Notes: generated from the letters alone by a model not told the origin. A stretch of DNA of 64,000 nt from Rhynchopus sp. YZ270_cl-10 (GCA_964035575.1 OZ037913.1:930001-994000), one strand, 5' to 3'. Shown: positions 31,551 to 42,861, counted from the first letter of the stretch. A program made the numbers and translations.

Positions 31551-32915
31551 CTGGGGGGGGGGGCTAATAAAGTATACGGTGCTAATAAAGTATACGGGGG
31601 TAATAAAGTATACGGTGCGGAAACCCATTTTGAGCGTGGAAATCTGTGAAATAAAGTATACGGTTTTTGTGTACATTTTTCTTACTAAAAAATTTTTTCA
31701 GCAAGTTTTGCACAAAAAATCGAAAAAATTTTTTTTTGATTTCGGTGGTCCGGATTCTGTGCGTGCTGTGATGGGGTCACTTTGCGCTGAGAAACGAGTA
31801 TTTTTGACCTAAAACGCGTGTATCAGTTTTTACACGATTGGTGCTGATGGGGTTCAGATTTGTGAAAATTTAAGTCACCAAAAAATTGTTCATTTTTCCA
31901 CATTGACCCCACCACTGGCTGGGATTGGCCCAAAAATGCCAATGGTGGTGTTTTCGCGAGGTTTCGGCTACTAGAAACCCCAAAATAACAGTGATTTTTT
32001 TTTTTTCTTCCACTTTCAGGGTTTTTTCTAGGATTTTTTTTTTCAGATCTGGGGGGGGACGCAAAAAACCCACCCAAAAAAATTTTTTTTTCGCAGGTGC
32101 AAGCAGGGTTTCCGCTTATCTTCATGGAAAATTTTTCCAAAACCGTGAAGATATGTCCAAAAAGGGGTCAAAAATTTTCGCGCTCCGCGCAAAAAAGCCC
32201 GTTCATTTCACGTAAATACGTGATAACGTGGGATGGTAACGAACATCAAGAACCAAACCAACCCTTTTTCTCATGTTCCACGGAACCTTCCCTCAGTACA
32301 AGAAGAAACGGCGGTCATGATATCAGAACTTTCTGGCGAAGCCACGGTACGCAACATTTCAAAAAATTGTGACCTAAAATTGAACATTTGTACAGCCAAA
32401 CTATGGTAGAGGGCTGTGGGATTCTGCTCATAAGTTTTGAGTTGCGCCGCAGGCGCACGGTACGCTACTTTTTTGATTTTTTGCCGATCCCTTATTCTCA
32501 CTCTTTGTTCGGTCCGTCAAATGGTGCAAAGATTGAGTGAATTGGGGGCACGGTCTGAAACTTCACCTCGCTATATCCTCTGCACAACGATGCCAGGAAG
32601 GGGATAAGACGCGCTTCGCGCGCGCTTCGCGCGCGCTCGACTCCCTGCCTCCCCTTTTTTTCTGGTGCGGGTTACGTACGTGGTGTCCCAAATGGGGGTC
32701 TGTGCGGGTGACCCCCAACCACCCCCCACATCCTTTTTTCCCAAGTCAAAATGCGTCCCCCCCCGGGGGGGGACGCGTTTCTCCCCAAAATCTGGGGGGG
32801 GACGCCGTCCCCCCCCGCTCCCCCTAGAAAAAACCCTGACTTTTCGTTTTTTGGCCATTTAAGCAGTAATTCCCGCCGAATAAAGTATACGTATACTTTA
32901 ATAGCTCCCCCCCAG
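31551..32915. mobile_element. TIR element, about 1.37 kb, non-autonomous, TA-flanked
   Basis: The left end reads CTG, a G11 run, then CTAATAAAGTATAC. The right end, reversed, reads CTG, G6, AG, then CTATTAAAGTATAC. TA lies directly outside both ends (31549-31550 and 32916-32917), as expected for a Tc1/mariner-type TA duplication. AATAAAGTATAC is repeated four times within the first 120 bp and once at the right end. The interior holds a family F unit (31861-31960), GC palindromes near 32610-32640 and G/C homopolymer runs; I see no transposase ORF. Confidence 0.7.
31861..31960 (+). repeat. Family F repeat unit
   Basis: GTGAAAATTTAAGTCAC, CATTTTTCC, TTGACCCCACCAC, then GGGATTGGCC and AAATGCCAATGG. 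It matches the array at 36110-36760. Confidence 0.65.
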
Positions 32916-33829
32916 TAAAGCCCCCCCCCTTCTCCCCCCTATTTCATTTTGCGAATATCTTCAAGAACTATTCCTACACAAATAGTCTGCACCGCGAGTC
33001 GCATTGATATTTTTTTTATTACTTTCTTTTTCTCCCCTACTTTTTGAATCTCTTTGTTTTGGTTACCGACAGTGCTTTCAGGTGCTTTTCAAAGGGTAAT
33101 TGGTGCTCCGGGAGGGGTCGATATTGACAGGTCGCTGACAGGTCTTGTTGACCGATTTCCGAAAGCGCCAGTAATGGGTTTTGTTTGGGAAGTGTCGAAC
33201 GTCAACAGACAGCACACACCCTTGACAGAAATCCACTTCGCACTCTCTTTAATCGTTTCTCATATGAGATCAACGCTCCCCTGATATGTCTTCCCTTCAA
33301 TGCTGCGAGGAGGAGGTTACTTTTGAGGCTCTTTGTGCAAATCCCTACGAGGAAAAAAAAAAGAAATCCCTGACTATTCTCTGTACTTTTAGAGATAGTC
33401 ATTACCAGGGTTGCCCCTTGTTCTCGGAAAAAACAGCAAAATTCTGGATTTATGTTCCCGTTTTTTTCCTTTTTTTGGGTGGGGTTTTTTGCCCTTTTTC
33501 GGGCTTTCCGAGCTCTACCCTCACTGTAGTGGGGTCATTTCGAGAAAATGGACAAGTTCTTGATTGATACAAATTTTGGTTACGACAACTAGTACGTTGC
33601 TCACAATGCTAAATGAGTGTCAGAACTGTGATTCTGGGCCCACTTTAACCGCCCCTCGAAATTCAAAAAGGGGTCCCAAATCCGGGCGCGCTACACGCGC
33701 GCGGAACTTTTTGCAGCTTTGGTCTAGTTGCATTTTGGCTGCAAAATGCAAGGGGATCCCCAAAGACGTTGGGAATATTATTTGGATGGGGCAGTGATTT
33801 TGTGCCTGCATATACGCTCCCTCGTGGTA

Positions 33830-33902
33830 GCTCTCTGGGGTTCGATAACCCGTGGAACCAGTGCTTCCGCCGATGAACGGTGAGGCGTTTGCACTTCTCT
33901 TT
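33830..33902 (+). repeat. Family B repeat (B4)
   Basis: GGGGTTCGATAACCC followed by CCAGTGCTTCCG and GAGGCGTTTGCACTT. It matches the LINE 3' tail but is not attached to a LINE. Confidence 0.6.
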
Positions 33903-34046
33903 TTGCGGAGCAAAAAAATAATATAAATGGCGCCGCAGGCAAAAAATTTTGGGTACGGTGTAAAAATCTAGCTTCCAACGAACCCTTTTTTGCAGAGCAA
34001 AAAATGAAAAATGGCGCCGCAGGCAAAAAAAATTGGGGATACAGCC
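33901..34046 (+). repeat. Direct repeat, about 60-bp units
   Basis: Units at 33901-33958 and 33986-34046 share TTTTGC, GAGCAAAAAA, ATGGCGCCGCAGGCAAAAAA and a TTGGG end. Confidence 0.6.
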
Positions 34047-34297
34047 CTGGATGGTGCAGGATTTTGGTGTCAATTTTTTTTTCTTGCCCCCTGAAAACTC
34101 TTGCTTTTGAGAGTTTCGACCATTTCACCACACTGGTGGTGTGTCACCTACAGTGACACCCACCAGAAACCACAAGAAAGCCCCCCAAGGAAAAAAGGAA
34201 AAAAAAAAAGGAAAAAAAAACTAAAATCCAGAATTTCATGTTCTCGGTCTCACTTAGGAACTTCCCTGGTCATTACGCATATTTTTTTTTAAAACCT

Positions 34298-34398
34298 CTT
34301 GATGGTGGGACAGCATGGTTTCGGGTCCACCCACTGGTGTTTCTGGTCACGCACCGAGCATCAGTTAACGAGAAGGTTTTTTTTTGTATTTAGTCAAC
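34298..34398 (+). repeat. Family A repeat, intergenic (A4)
   Basis: GGTGGGAC pairs with GTCCACCC around AGCATGGTTTCGG, the longest form of element I. Element II is GGTG/CACC around TTCTGGTCAC, then AACGAGAAGG and TTTTGTATTTAGTCAA. Confidence 0.65.
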
Positions 34399-34988
34399 CA
34401 TTTGTTTTTTCGATAAATCTGTTGGCGCAGTGGCCATACAGACAAAGTGACCCCCCGTCAAGGCTGGCATCGTGTGCGTGGGTCAGTTAGGAGGAATGTG
34501 TAACGATTCAACGACCCCCTTTTTTCCTATATACAACGTCACTGCCTGGTGTGGAGGGGGCTGTGGGTGGAACAACCTCCCCCCCCCCTCCAAAACCAGC
34601 AGGTTTTGTGATGTGCGCGTTGCTCGCATTTTTTTTTTTTTTTTTGGAACTCGAACTCCTCGAAAACTGTTTCGTCTGGAGAGGTGGGGGGGCATATACA
34701 TTTACCTTGTACCCTGTTACAAGAATATACCATTTTCTTTTTCTTTAGAACTTTCATGAAATTGACTTTTCTTTTTTTTCTTTTTCCATTTTTTTCGAGG
34801 TGCCCCTTGAGGCTAAGGTATCATTTTATAAGCATTCTATTGTTATTATTCCCCCTTGCTCTTATTTGCACGTTTGTTACAGGTAAACCACATTTTCATA
34901 ATTGGGGCTGGCGAAGGGGGGAAGGTAGGGGAGGGGATGAGAAGGTGTACACGACAGTCTACTCAGGGATACTAGTGTCACTACTAAT

Positions 34989-35047
34989 CGTAACGACTAG
35001 TGTAAAATACGACTATAAATACGAGTAGTAGCACAACTAGTCGTTAC
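34989..35047. repeat. Inverted repeat (hairpin)
   Basis: GTAACGACTAGT and ACTAGTCGTTAC arms enclose about 31 nt. Further ACTAGT motifs lie outside both arms. Confidence 0.55.
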
Positions 35048-35244
35048 TATCAGCAGGCCACTAGTGGGTACTATGTGGCAATTGCCTCTCGATGCGTGCT
35101 CGAGAAGGTTGATGTGTCTCATAAAACCCAGTGGAAAGGTTGATGTGGGTTATATTGCACTCTTTATCATCATATCAAAATATGTTTGTAGCTTTTCAAT
35201 ATTTGTGTTCCCCGGGGGGATACTCATTTTTTTTCAAACATTCC

Positions 35245-35352
35245 TAAGGTGGCTAAGCACAGAGGCTTTAGCAAAGATTGATGAATAACCAATGTTCAAA
35301 ACATTAAGTATTCTAATCAGACTAAGCACAGAGGCTTTATGTTCGTCTTACA
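35245..35352 (+). repeat. Two C modules plus a longer shared unit (C3, C4)
   Basis: GGTGGCTAAGCACAGAGGCT, then GATGAATAACCAATGTTC, AAAACATTAA, TCTAATCAGA and CTAAGCACAGAGGCTTTATG, ending TTCGTCTTA. The second part (35279-35352) recurs at 37205-37275. Confidence 0.65.
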
Positions 35353-35746
35353 AGCTTTTATTCGTTTTTTTTATATATTGAAAATACCGTGGAGAGGGGA
35401 GGGAGGGAGGGGCGTACCTTTCGCCACAATCACGAAAGAAGCCATCCGCAAAAAATAAAAATTTAAAAAAAGAATCCCACAAAAAAAAACCGGTGTGCAA
35501 ACATCGATTGCATTGTGGTGATGGATGAGCCTACGTTACTCCCTTCACAATACCCCTCCATTTTTCAAGGTGAAGTTCATCTTCATCAAATCCTCCAAAA
35601 ATGCTCCAAAAAAAAAAACTTCTCTTCTTGTATGTAGTCTTTTCCCCATTTATATTTATATAAACATTGTATTCCTTTCTTCCCTATTTTCCTGCCCCCT
35701 TTGGGGTGGGGGAGTGCACCACACAAGAGAGCATCGTGTTCTAGTA

Positions 35747-35783
35747 GATGACTGAGCCTGAGAGGCTTAGGCTCATCTTCTTA
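35747..35783 (+). repeat. Family C stem-loop module (C5)
   Basis: ATGACTGAGCCTGAGAGGC then TTAGGCTCATCTT. CTGAGC pairs with GCTTAG using one G-T pair. Confidence 0.6.
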
Positions 35784-35902
35784 CGAAGACATTTCTCTTT
35801 TTGAATTAAAAAATAAATCGTCTCAACCTCGTCACCTCAGGAATCGTGTCGTGCATCATCACACACAAAAACTGACAGTGGAGATTGCACAACTGTGGCA
35901 AC

Positions 35903-35952
35903 ACAACCGAGGCAACTACACTACTCCAACAATTTATCAAAAAAAAAAAAAA
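35903..35952 (+). repeat. Family E-type repeat with A tail
   Basis: GAGGCAACTACACTACTCC, AACAATTTATC, A13. Same module as at 16333 and 23065. Confidence 0.6.
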
Positions 35953-36109
35953 ACACAAAACAAACGCAGAGCTCGCGCTAAAGTCCATCCCTCATCCCGG
36001 GATTTTTGGGGGTTTTGGTAGGAACGTTTTTTTTTTGCAGTACGGGGATTTCATTAAGAAACCAGAAGTTCTAATATTGTTGAGTAAGACCACCACATAG
36101 TGGACTTGC

Positions 36110-36762
36110 ATATACATGTGACCCCGCCGTGGAACGCAATTGGCTCGGAAAGTCAAAAGAAAGAGGAGAAAAAAGAAAAGGAAAAAAAAAAAAAAAGTTG
36201 GGTACCGTGCGCCTGCGGCGCTGCCTGTTCCCTACCAGTTTCTACAGGCAAACACTTGCCCCCTTTACCTTACACTGACGGGTTTTGACCAAAACCAAGA
36301 ACTTGTCCATTTCGGCAAATTGACCCCACCACAGAACGGACGAATTCCGGAAATGCAAATGCCGGTGTTTTCGCGCATTTTCATGTTGCAAGACGTCAGG
36401 ATCAGGGAGAGAAAATCTGGTTGTGGGATTTACATTGGCCCTCTTTACCCACATGGATTTTGACCAAAACCAAAAAATTGGCCATTTCGGCAAAGTGACC
36501 CCACCACAGCGCGGACGGATTCCGGAAATTCCAATCGCGGTATGTTTTGGGGCTGAAAACCCACTGATTTTCAGGAGAAAAATTGCTTCCAAATCTCGGA
36601 ATTTTCCGAATTTTCCTGAAAATGACCCTTGTTTACGAGTATGGGTTCATATTTTGCGAAAATTTAAGTCACTAAAATTTTGTCCATTTTTCCGTATATA
36701 CCCCACCACAAGCCGGGATTGGCCCGGAAATGCCACAAAACGGGGTTTCCGGGCCTCCCCAG
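36110..36762 (+). repeat. Degenerate tandem array of family F units
   Basis: One partial unit (near 36110) and three fuller units (36279-36378, 36455-36542, 36653-36755) share CCATTT, TGACCCCACCAC, GGATT and CCGGAAAT blocks, with start-to-start spacing of about 175-200 bp. Confidence 0.65.
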
Positions 36763-37204
36763 CTAACCTTTTCAAGGAACGTTTTTCCGTACCCGAAATC
36801 CATTTTTTCCCATAATTAGCGCGACCACTGAACAAACGTCAGCCGAGGCGTTTTGTGCTGGTACACCCGCAACTCCCCTCCCCTGTGGACCACAGTGTTT
36901 TTCGTCTACATGCAGGTGGCGACTGTTTATGGGGTTACACTATATACATGATTGATGAATAACAAAAAAAAAGCCTAAAAAAAAAAAAAATGCAAACCAC
37001 TCCACCATTACATTTTGTTGTCGAAAAAAAAGATCCACGACATATTTAAAGAAAACCACCCAGCGGGGAGGCAAAGCTCTGTGTTGTGTTGTGTCAAAAC
37101 AGTCATATTAGACTCTTTACGGTGTTCCCCTGGCAAAGCATGCAGTCTTTTAAGTTTTCATTGAATTCTCAAAAGGTATGACAAGGTGACTAATGTTTAC
37201 ATTG

Positions 37205-37344
37205 TGATGAATAACCAATGTTCAAAACATTAAAATCTAATCAGACAAAGCATGAGAAGCTTAGGTTCATCTTGAAAAAAAGGCAGTATAGTGGAGCACA
37301 CTCTAGGGTGGCTACACTAATACAGCCAAGTTTTCAAAAAAGGC
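37205..37344 (+). repeat. Composite repeat: C-type unit followed by family E (E4)
   Basis: The unit GATGAATAACCAATGTTC ... GCATGAGAAGCTTAGGTTC (37205-37275) is followed after an A run by a family E copy, GTGGAGCACACTCTAGGGTG ... AAGTTTTC and an A tail (37286-37344). Confidence 0.6.
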
Positions 37345-37800
37345 TTTTCTTTTGCCGATATTCCAGCGCGATAACGATAGTGGTAAAAAGGATGTGTGTG
37401 TGCATGAGAAGGAGAGGCGCATTTTAGATGGTAAATCATTAAACCCTGATCCTCATTTTTTTTTTCTTCTTCTTCTTTTCTTTCTCATTTTCTTTAAGAG
37501 CAAGCAACAATGCTGTTACGATCCCAAAAGTATTGGGAGAACACAGATATAACAAAACAAACAAAAAATCATAATTTCTCTTTCTTCCTTTATTGCCTGT
37601 GTGAGTGGTCCTTATGACGTTATTTTTTAGCACATTTTTTTTTTTTTTTCAAATATTTTTTAGTGAACGACGTTTCCGGCCTGAGGCCCACTCATCGTTT
37701 CAATGATTTTCTTTTAGGTGACTTAATCAAGAAGACTTCGAGACTCGCACCAACCCCTTTTTTTTTTTCTCTTTTTCCCCTATTTACTCGGATGAAATGA

Positions 37801-37838
37801 CGTGTGTGCACGAGAGGCATATTTCTATCTTTTCAACT
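37801..37838 (+). repeat. Family D stem-loop module (D4)
   Basis: GTGTGTGCACGAGAGGCAT then ATTTCTATCTTTTCAAC. Stem GTGC/GCAT-type around the ACGAGAG loop. Confidence 0.55.
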
Positions 37839-38338
37839 TTTTCTCTTTCTCCCCTTCGCTGCTGGGTTCTTCTTTTCACTATCGTTTTTCGTTTTCTTTT
37901 CTCTTTATATTCATAGTACATGGCACCCTGTGAGTAGGTTCCTGCATTGGTGCCGAAAAGCGTCGATGTGAAAACATGCGCGCACACACACAGGTCGATC
38001 ATCGGGCGTCACAGTTCAACTCTTATATTTATAAGAATCAGTTATACACTAGACGGCCAGCTCTCTTTAAAGCTTTGGGGGAAAAAATGTGCTAAAAAAA
38101 TTCTGAGATGTGTATCTGAGCATCCTTTTTTTGTACTTTCTGTGATTTGAAAGTATATGAAACTAATTTGTCGGAGTTCTTTGAAAATTCCATTTTTTTT
38201 TTGTCAATCAATTATACCTTTTGGCAATGTGCATGTCAACTGCCCTGTGTGACCACTATCGTATCGCTGTGAGTATTATTTGTAAGGTAGCTACCAAGGC
38301 AAGGCTTATAATTAACTTACAAAAACTTTTCCACGAAG

Positions 38339-38395
38339 AGTCAGCGGCCTGTTTACCAGAGGTGTTTTCTTTTGCACTATCAACGTCACCTTTAT
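38339..38395 (+). repeat. Family B repeat, partial (B5)
   Basis: CCAGAGGTGTTTTC, TTTTGCACTATCAACG, TCACCTTTATT. Tail half of the LINE-associated family. Confidence 0.5.
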
Positions 38396-38568
38396 TGTCA
38401 ATTTTATTTAAAAGCAAAAGCTATTCCCCTTTATTCAAAATAAAAATTGTATGTCTCTTCACCCGAAAAAAAAAAAAATCCACAAAAAAAAAAAAAAAAT
38501 GTTTTGTCATTCATTTAGTTCCGTGATTCGTTTCTTCTCCCTTTCTCCTCTCCCTCGCCTTTTTTTGA

Positions 38569-38609
38569 AGGGTGACTAAGCACTGGAGGCTTAGGTTCAT
38601 CTTATAAGC
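38569..38609 (+). repeat. Family C stem-loop module (C7)
   Basis: GGTGACTAAGCACTGGAGGC then TTAGGTTCATCTTATAAG. CTAAGC pairs perfectly with GCTTAG. Confidence 0.65.
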
Positions 38610-38676
38610 TACTTTTTTTTTCCTTTTTTTCTTTTCAGTGAAAACCACACAAACACAAACAAAAAAAAAAACACAC

Positions 38677-38761
38677 ATATATTGGTGTGGCAGCGGTTAC
38701 TGGAGGGGGTAAAACCGGTAGAAAAAAACACGGAATCGGTTATGCTGCCACACCAATATAT
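38677..38761. repeat. Perfect 18-bp inverted repeat
   Basis: ATATATTGGTGTGGCAGC at 38677-38694 and its exact reverse complement at 38744-38761 enclose 49 nt. It could be a strong RNA hairpin or a very short fold-back element. Confidence 0.85.
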
Positions 38762-39406
38762 CGCACTTTTCTAGATATATATGCTGTACCTTCTCACAAC
38801 GGGTACCACGCAATATTTTAACAAAGTATTTACCACCCCCATGATCTTTTTCTTTTCGTATACGTGTCGTTATTGTGAGGTTATGCATCTTTTTCAAAAA
38901 AAGCTTTCTCTCCCCCTCCCTCTTTTCTAATGAGTAAAAGAAATTCATTTCTTTTACTTATTCTAAAAACCCCCCTTTTTTTTCGTCCACTACGCTCTAC
39001 GTCAGTTTCTTTTTTTTCTCTTTTCAGTGGCTTTCATATGGTTAATATGACTGAAGCACACAAAAGCTGAAGCTCATATTACCTTTGTTTTTCTCTCCCC
39101 TTACATTTTTCCAAGCATCACAAAAATTTGAACGAAAAAAAAATCCCTCCCTTTTTTGGTGTGATTCAGGGGGTACGGACAACCCACGGAAGAACCACGG
39201 GGGAACCACGGAGAACTGTTTCGGGCTATATTAAGATTTGCGGAGCACCTTCGGGGGGGAACCACGGGGGATCCGTTTGGGTGATCACACCATTTTTAGT
39301 TTTTTTTAATGATACATTCACACTCGAAATAACACCACAGTTTTCTTTTTTGCCTCCTCCCCCTCCCCCTCCCCCTCCCTCTCTCTCTCTCCCCACAGAA
39401 TATATT

Positions 39407-42160
39407 ATGAGTAACTGTGGTGCTTCTACCGTGTCTACATCGATGCCAGCTTTTTCGATGCCAGAGATTTTCGCGCATTCGAGTAGAGTACAGAACGCTG
39501 CGAATGGACAGAATGTGAATGTACCGCAGACCCCTTCACAGCATCCTGCTGATATGGTTCTGAGCACTGCGAATGGGGCGAATCAACGGAAGGTTCCGAT
39601 TAGTACCCCGCAGCCTTCTGTGCAGAATGGTGAGAAGGGCGACGCTGAAGCGGCGCTGCGTGAAGCTGTCACACAACACCAACGGCAGGAACGTCTCGCA
39701 TCGCAGTCTATCCATGGTCGTGAAACCGAAGGGCTTGTTTCAAATCTGAGCCAGAGACATAGTGGTGACAGGATTGGCCTGCTGCGGCGGCATGAGATGG
39801 AGGTGAATAAGGTGAAGGAATATCTGGAGACGCAGTTGTCGCAGTTGAATTTGGAGACGGAGAGGTTGAAGGCGGAGCAGGGGCAGCAGTTGAGGTCGTT
39901 GCAGGCGGCGAAGGATGAGACGGTGGCGAAGGCGAAGGTGGCGGGGAGTGACATAGGGCGTGTTACAGTGGACTTTGAGGCGCATCTGTCGTTGTTGAAG
40001 TCGAAGCATGCAGAGGCGCTGTCGCAGCGTCAGGCGCAAACCATGAACTTCATGCAGCTGCAAGAAGAGGAGCTCGAAAGGGTGCGTGCGCTGCACCTTC
40101 AGCAGCTTGCGGCGCTCGACAGACACTGTGACTCAGAGGTGTCGGAGGTGAAGCAGCGGCAGCTTGTCGCTGAGGCAGGGTTCGATGGTGTGCAGGAAAG
40201 CCTGCGCCGCTCGCGAACAGATGAAACGTACAGAGTGCCGCCGCTGTCGCAGTTCACAACGTCGCAAGCAGGGCTCTCGCATCCGTCTAATGCACACCCT
40301 TCGTCGCATGTTTCGTTTCATGTATGTAAAATTTTCAATCAATTTTTACTTCCATTTTGCTTTCGCAGACCGCCCCAGTGATCCCAGAACCAACCCTCAT
40401 GATCAACAACGGAGATGCAGAGAGGCGGCGGATGCAGGTATGTTATCGTCTGAAGGCGACAGCGCCCCCCCTTCTTGAATTTTCAGGCGTTCCAGTGGTT
40501 CTGGCAGCGTGCGAAAAACGTTTTCGCATATAAGAGCAGAGTACTGGGCATGTTGTAGATTATTTCTACAGGTGTTCCAGGAGCGTGGGTCCCAGGAGAA
40601 TTTCTGGGTCAAACCAAGAGGGTTAGCTATTCCTTGCGACACTCACAGGATGAGAGAAGTTTTTGCTTTTTTATAGATCTTTTGGTGATCTGACAACACC
40701 CCCCCCCCCCCGCACCCCCCCAACAAATTATGAAAAAAAAATACACAGCAAGAGATGGAGTACGAACACCTCCGCGCAGTCCACCACGACAAACGCCGCG
40801 AATGCGTATGCCTGCACTGCCACACACACACCCCACCCCACCCCAGCACACACTCCTCCTCCCCCCCCACTCTCTCTGCCTTTTACACCCCCTCTTCCCA
40901 GGACAACGCGATGGAACGCCTAAAGGAAGAGCAGATGGCGCTCAACGCACCTCAGATGCGGGTATGTCGTCCCCTCCCCCTCCTCCTTCCCCCTTCTCCC
41001 CTCATTCCACACCCCCCTCTCTCCCCCTTTAGGAAGGCGAGGTGCGTGAAATCCGTGAGAGAACCGAACAGGACTTCGCCAACCGTCTCCGCCTTCAACA
41101 GGCACAGGCGCAGGAGAAGACCCTGAACAGCCGTTTAATGTCGAAGGAGCGCGAAATGGGTGCAGCGCTGGCACAGTACGAAACAGACATCACACGAAAG
41201 GAGGTGGAGGTGCAACAGGTGCGTACCGAGCTTTATCGCAAAGAGCATGACTTGAAACTGCAGGGTGAGGTTCTGCGTCATAAGGACATGGTGCTGCAGG
41301 AGAAGGAGGTTGTGATGCCACAGCTTCAGGAGAAGCTGCGGGTGAAGGAGCAGGAGCTGCATACGCTGTTGTCGAACTACAACATATCCCGCATGGAGAT
41401 GGCGCGCAGTATTGATACCCTGAAGGGGGAGCTCAGCAGTGAAGGCCGCAAGGCGGAGCAAATGCGTGAGCACATTACAGACCTTCATAGTAAACTGACG
41501 CACAAAAATGACCTGCTTGCGGCTTTAGAAACGGATCTGCACCACGAAAAGAAACGGTCCGCAGAGGCGGTCACCAGCGCCGAAGCGTTGAAGCCCGAAA
41601 TCGACCACTGGAGACGCACCGCAGAGACAAACACCTCAACCCAACACGTCCTTGAGGACCAAATCAGGATGTGCCAAGAGGTCAACGACAGGGAGATTCG
41701 GTCGCGCGATCGGACGATTCAGGACCTTCGTGGGGAGTCTGATGAGTTGAGGCATGCTGTGCAGCACTTGACGGAGATGCTGGCGAACTCGCAGAAGATG
41801 GTCGAGGAGACACAACGCAAGGACCTTGCATCGCAGCAACGCCTCGGGGACATGGAGGCGCAGTTCATGGACAGCAACGCAGAGCTGCAGTACGCGACGC
41901 AGGCGCTGGAAACTGTCTCACACCGCAACCAAGAGCTCGAGCAGCTCCACATGCAGAAGGTCGTCGACGCCCTCGATAAAAAGCTCTTCGTCGACCCTGA
42001 AGCCGAAACCACCTTCCCCACCCACCCTAGCCGCACGGCCATGGCACTCCTCGACAGCAAGCAATACCGCGACCCTTTCCACTCCTTCCACTCCGAAGAC
42101 AAGTCATACGCACCGGTCATAGACTCCCTCACAAAGTTCATTAAAGGAGGAGGAATGTAA
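39407..42160 (+). CDS. Coiled-coil protein, five exons
   Basis: Exons 39407-40321, 40369-40437, 40749-40805, 40902-40961 and 41033-42160; about 742 aa, phase 0 at every join. The ATG lies 8 nt after TCTCTCTCTCCCCACAG, a textbook acceptor; the frame is open upstream, so a 5' coding exon or a trans-spliced leader is possible. Residues 1 to about 95 are Ser/Gln/Asn-rich; most of the rest is a Glu/Gln/Leu/Lys coiled coil (ERLKAEQGQQLRSLQ, EEELERVRALHLQQL, and 41042-41960 almost throughout). The C-terminus reads YAPVIDSLTKFIKGGGM. Introns 1 to 4 are 47, 311, 96 and 71 bp; the last uses a TTTAG acceptor. No enzymatic motif seen; a structural cytoskeletal role is inference. Confidence 0.8.
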
Positions 42161-42861
42161 TTGTTTTTTTTTTTGGAGATGAAGAGGAGGGGGGGGTAAA
42201 TCCCCCAAATGTTTTGTATGAAAAACCGCTGGGTTTTTTTTTCCTTTCAACGTGCTAAAAACGCATCTATCGACTGAGATGCGTTTTAACACGTTTCAAA
42301 TGCTCTTTCTTTCTTTCCCTGATTACTGTTTGCAGTAAGCAGTAAAAACGGCCTTTTTTTTTGTTGTTATTTCCCCTTTTTTTTTGTACCGTAGATAACC
42401 TCTCCCCCCTTTCCCACCCCTTTATTCAGTGTCTTCTGTCCTGCACTAAAAGCTTCTAAAGAAAAAAACCCCACGTCTATTGTATTCCGTCTGTTTTTTC
42501 CTTATGTAGAACTTTCGCTTTTATTTGTGTGTTTTCCCCTTTTCTTGATCCAGAGCGTGCGTCCGCCGATGTACGGTGGAATGTGTGCACTTTTTCAACT
42601 TTTTTCTTTCTCGGATTATTATCAAATAAAACAAAACGATTTCCATTTTTCTCCCACCCCTTTCCCACAACCCCTCAAATTGTCACTTTTATTAGTATGC
42701 ACGGGGCATATTCATCTCAGACTCTCGACTTTTCATTTTTATTTCAATATAATATATGCAAAGAAAGTATAAGGGTTTCAACATCTGCAACAAAACCACC
42801 TCTTTTTCTTTAAAAAACACCTCCAGAAAACTTCTTTTCTCCCCCCCTTTTCTCACAAAAA
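42161..42861. other. Intergenic spacer with a long hairpin
   Basis: No gene seen. It holds the hairpin at 42249-42295, a D-like module near 42694-42725 and C/T-rich tracts before the next start. Confidence 0.55.
42249..42295 (+). repeat. Hairpin, about 19-bp stem (family G)
   Basis: AACGTGCTAAAAACGCATCT and AGATGCGTTTTAACACGTT pair with one mismatch and one bulge around an 8-nt loop, ATCGACTG. It lies 89 nt after a stop codon. A partial copy (CGACTGAGATGCGTTTT, T-run, AGCACGTTTC) is at 30149-30200. Confidence 0.7.

Larger units (their letters stand above)
33391..34275. repeat. Imperfect inverted repeats about 0.9 kb apart
   Basis: The left segment (TCATTACCAGGG, TTCTCGG, AAATTCTGGATTT, T-run, CC) is the approximate reverse complement of the right segment (GG, A-run, AAATCCAGAATTT, TTCTCGG, CCCTGGTCATTA). 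These may be the ends of a decayed element; no duplication of flanks was recognised. Confidence 0.4.
32916..36109. other. Gene-free repeat region
   Basis: No gene seen. It contains a minus-strand F unit (33510-33572), imperfect inverted segments at 33391-33475 and 34195-34275, a direct repeat at 33901-34046, a B copy, an A copy, a small hairpin, C modules and an E-type copy (35903-35952). Confidence 0.55.
36763..39406. other. Gene-free spacer with repeats
   Basis: No gene seen. D modules at 37391-37425 and 37801-37838, B at 38339-38395, C at 38569-38609 and 39043-39083, and a strong inverted repeat at 38677. A TCTCTCTCTCCCCACAG acceptor-like site ends at 39398. Confidence 0.55.

Noticed and set aside
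35245-35290. tRNA or Pol III promoter from TGGCTAAGC (A-box-like) followed by GGTTCATC (B-box-like) in C modules
   Set aside because: The two boxes are only about 15-20 bp apart, far too close for a tRNA, and no cloverleaf forms.
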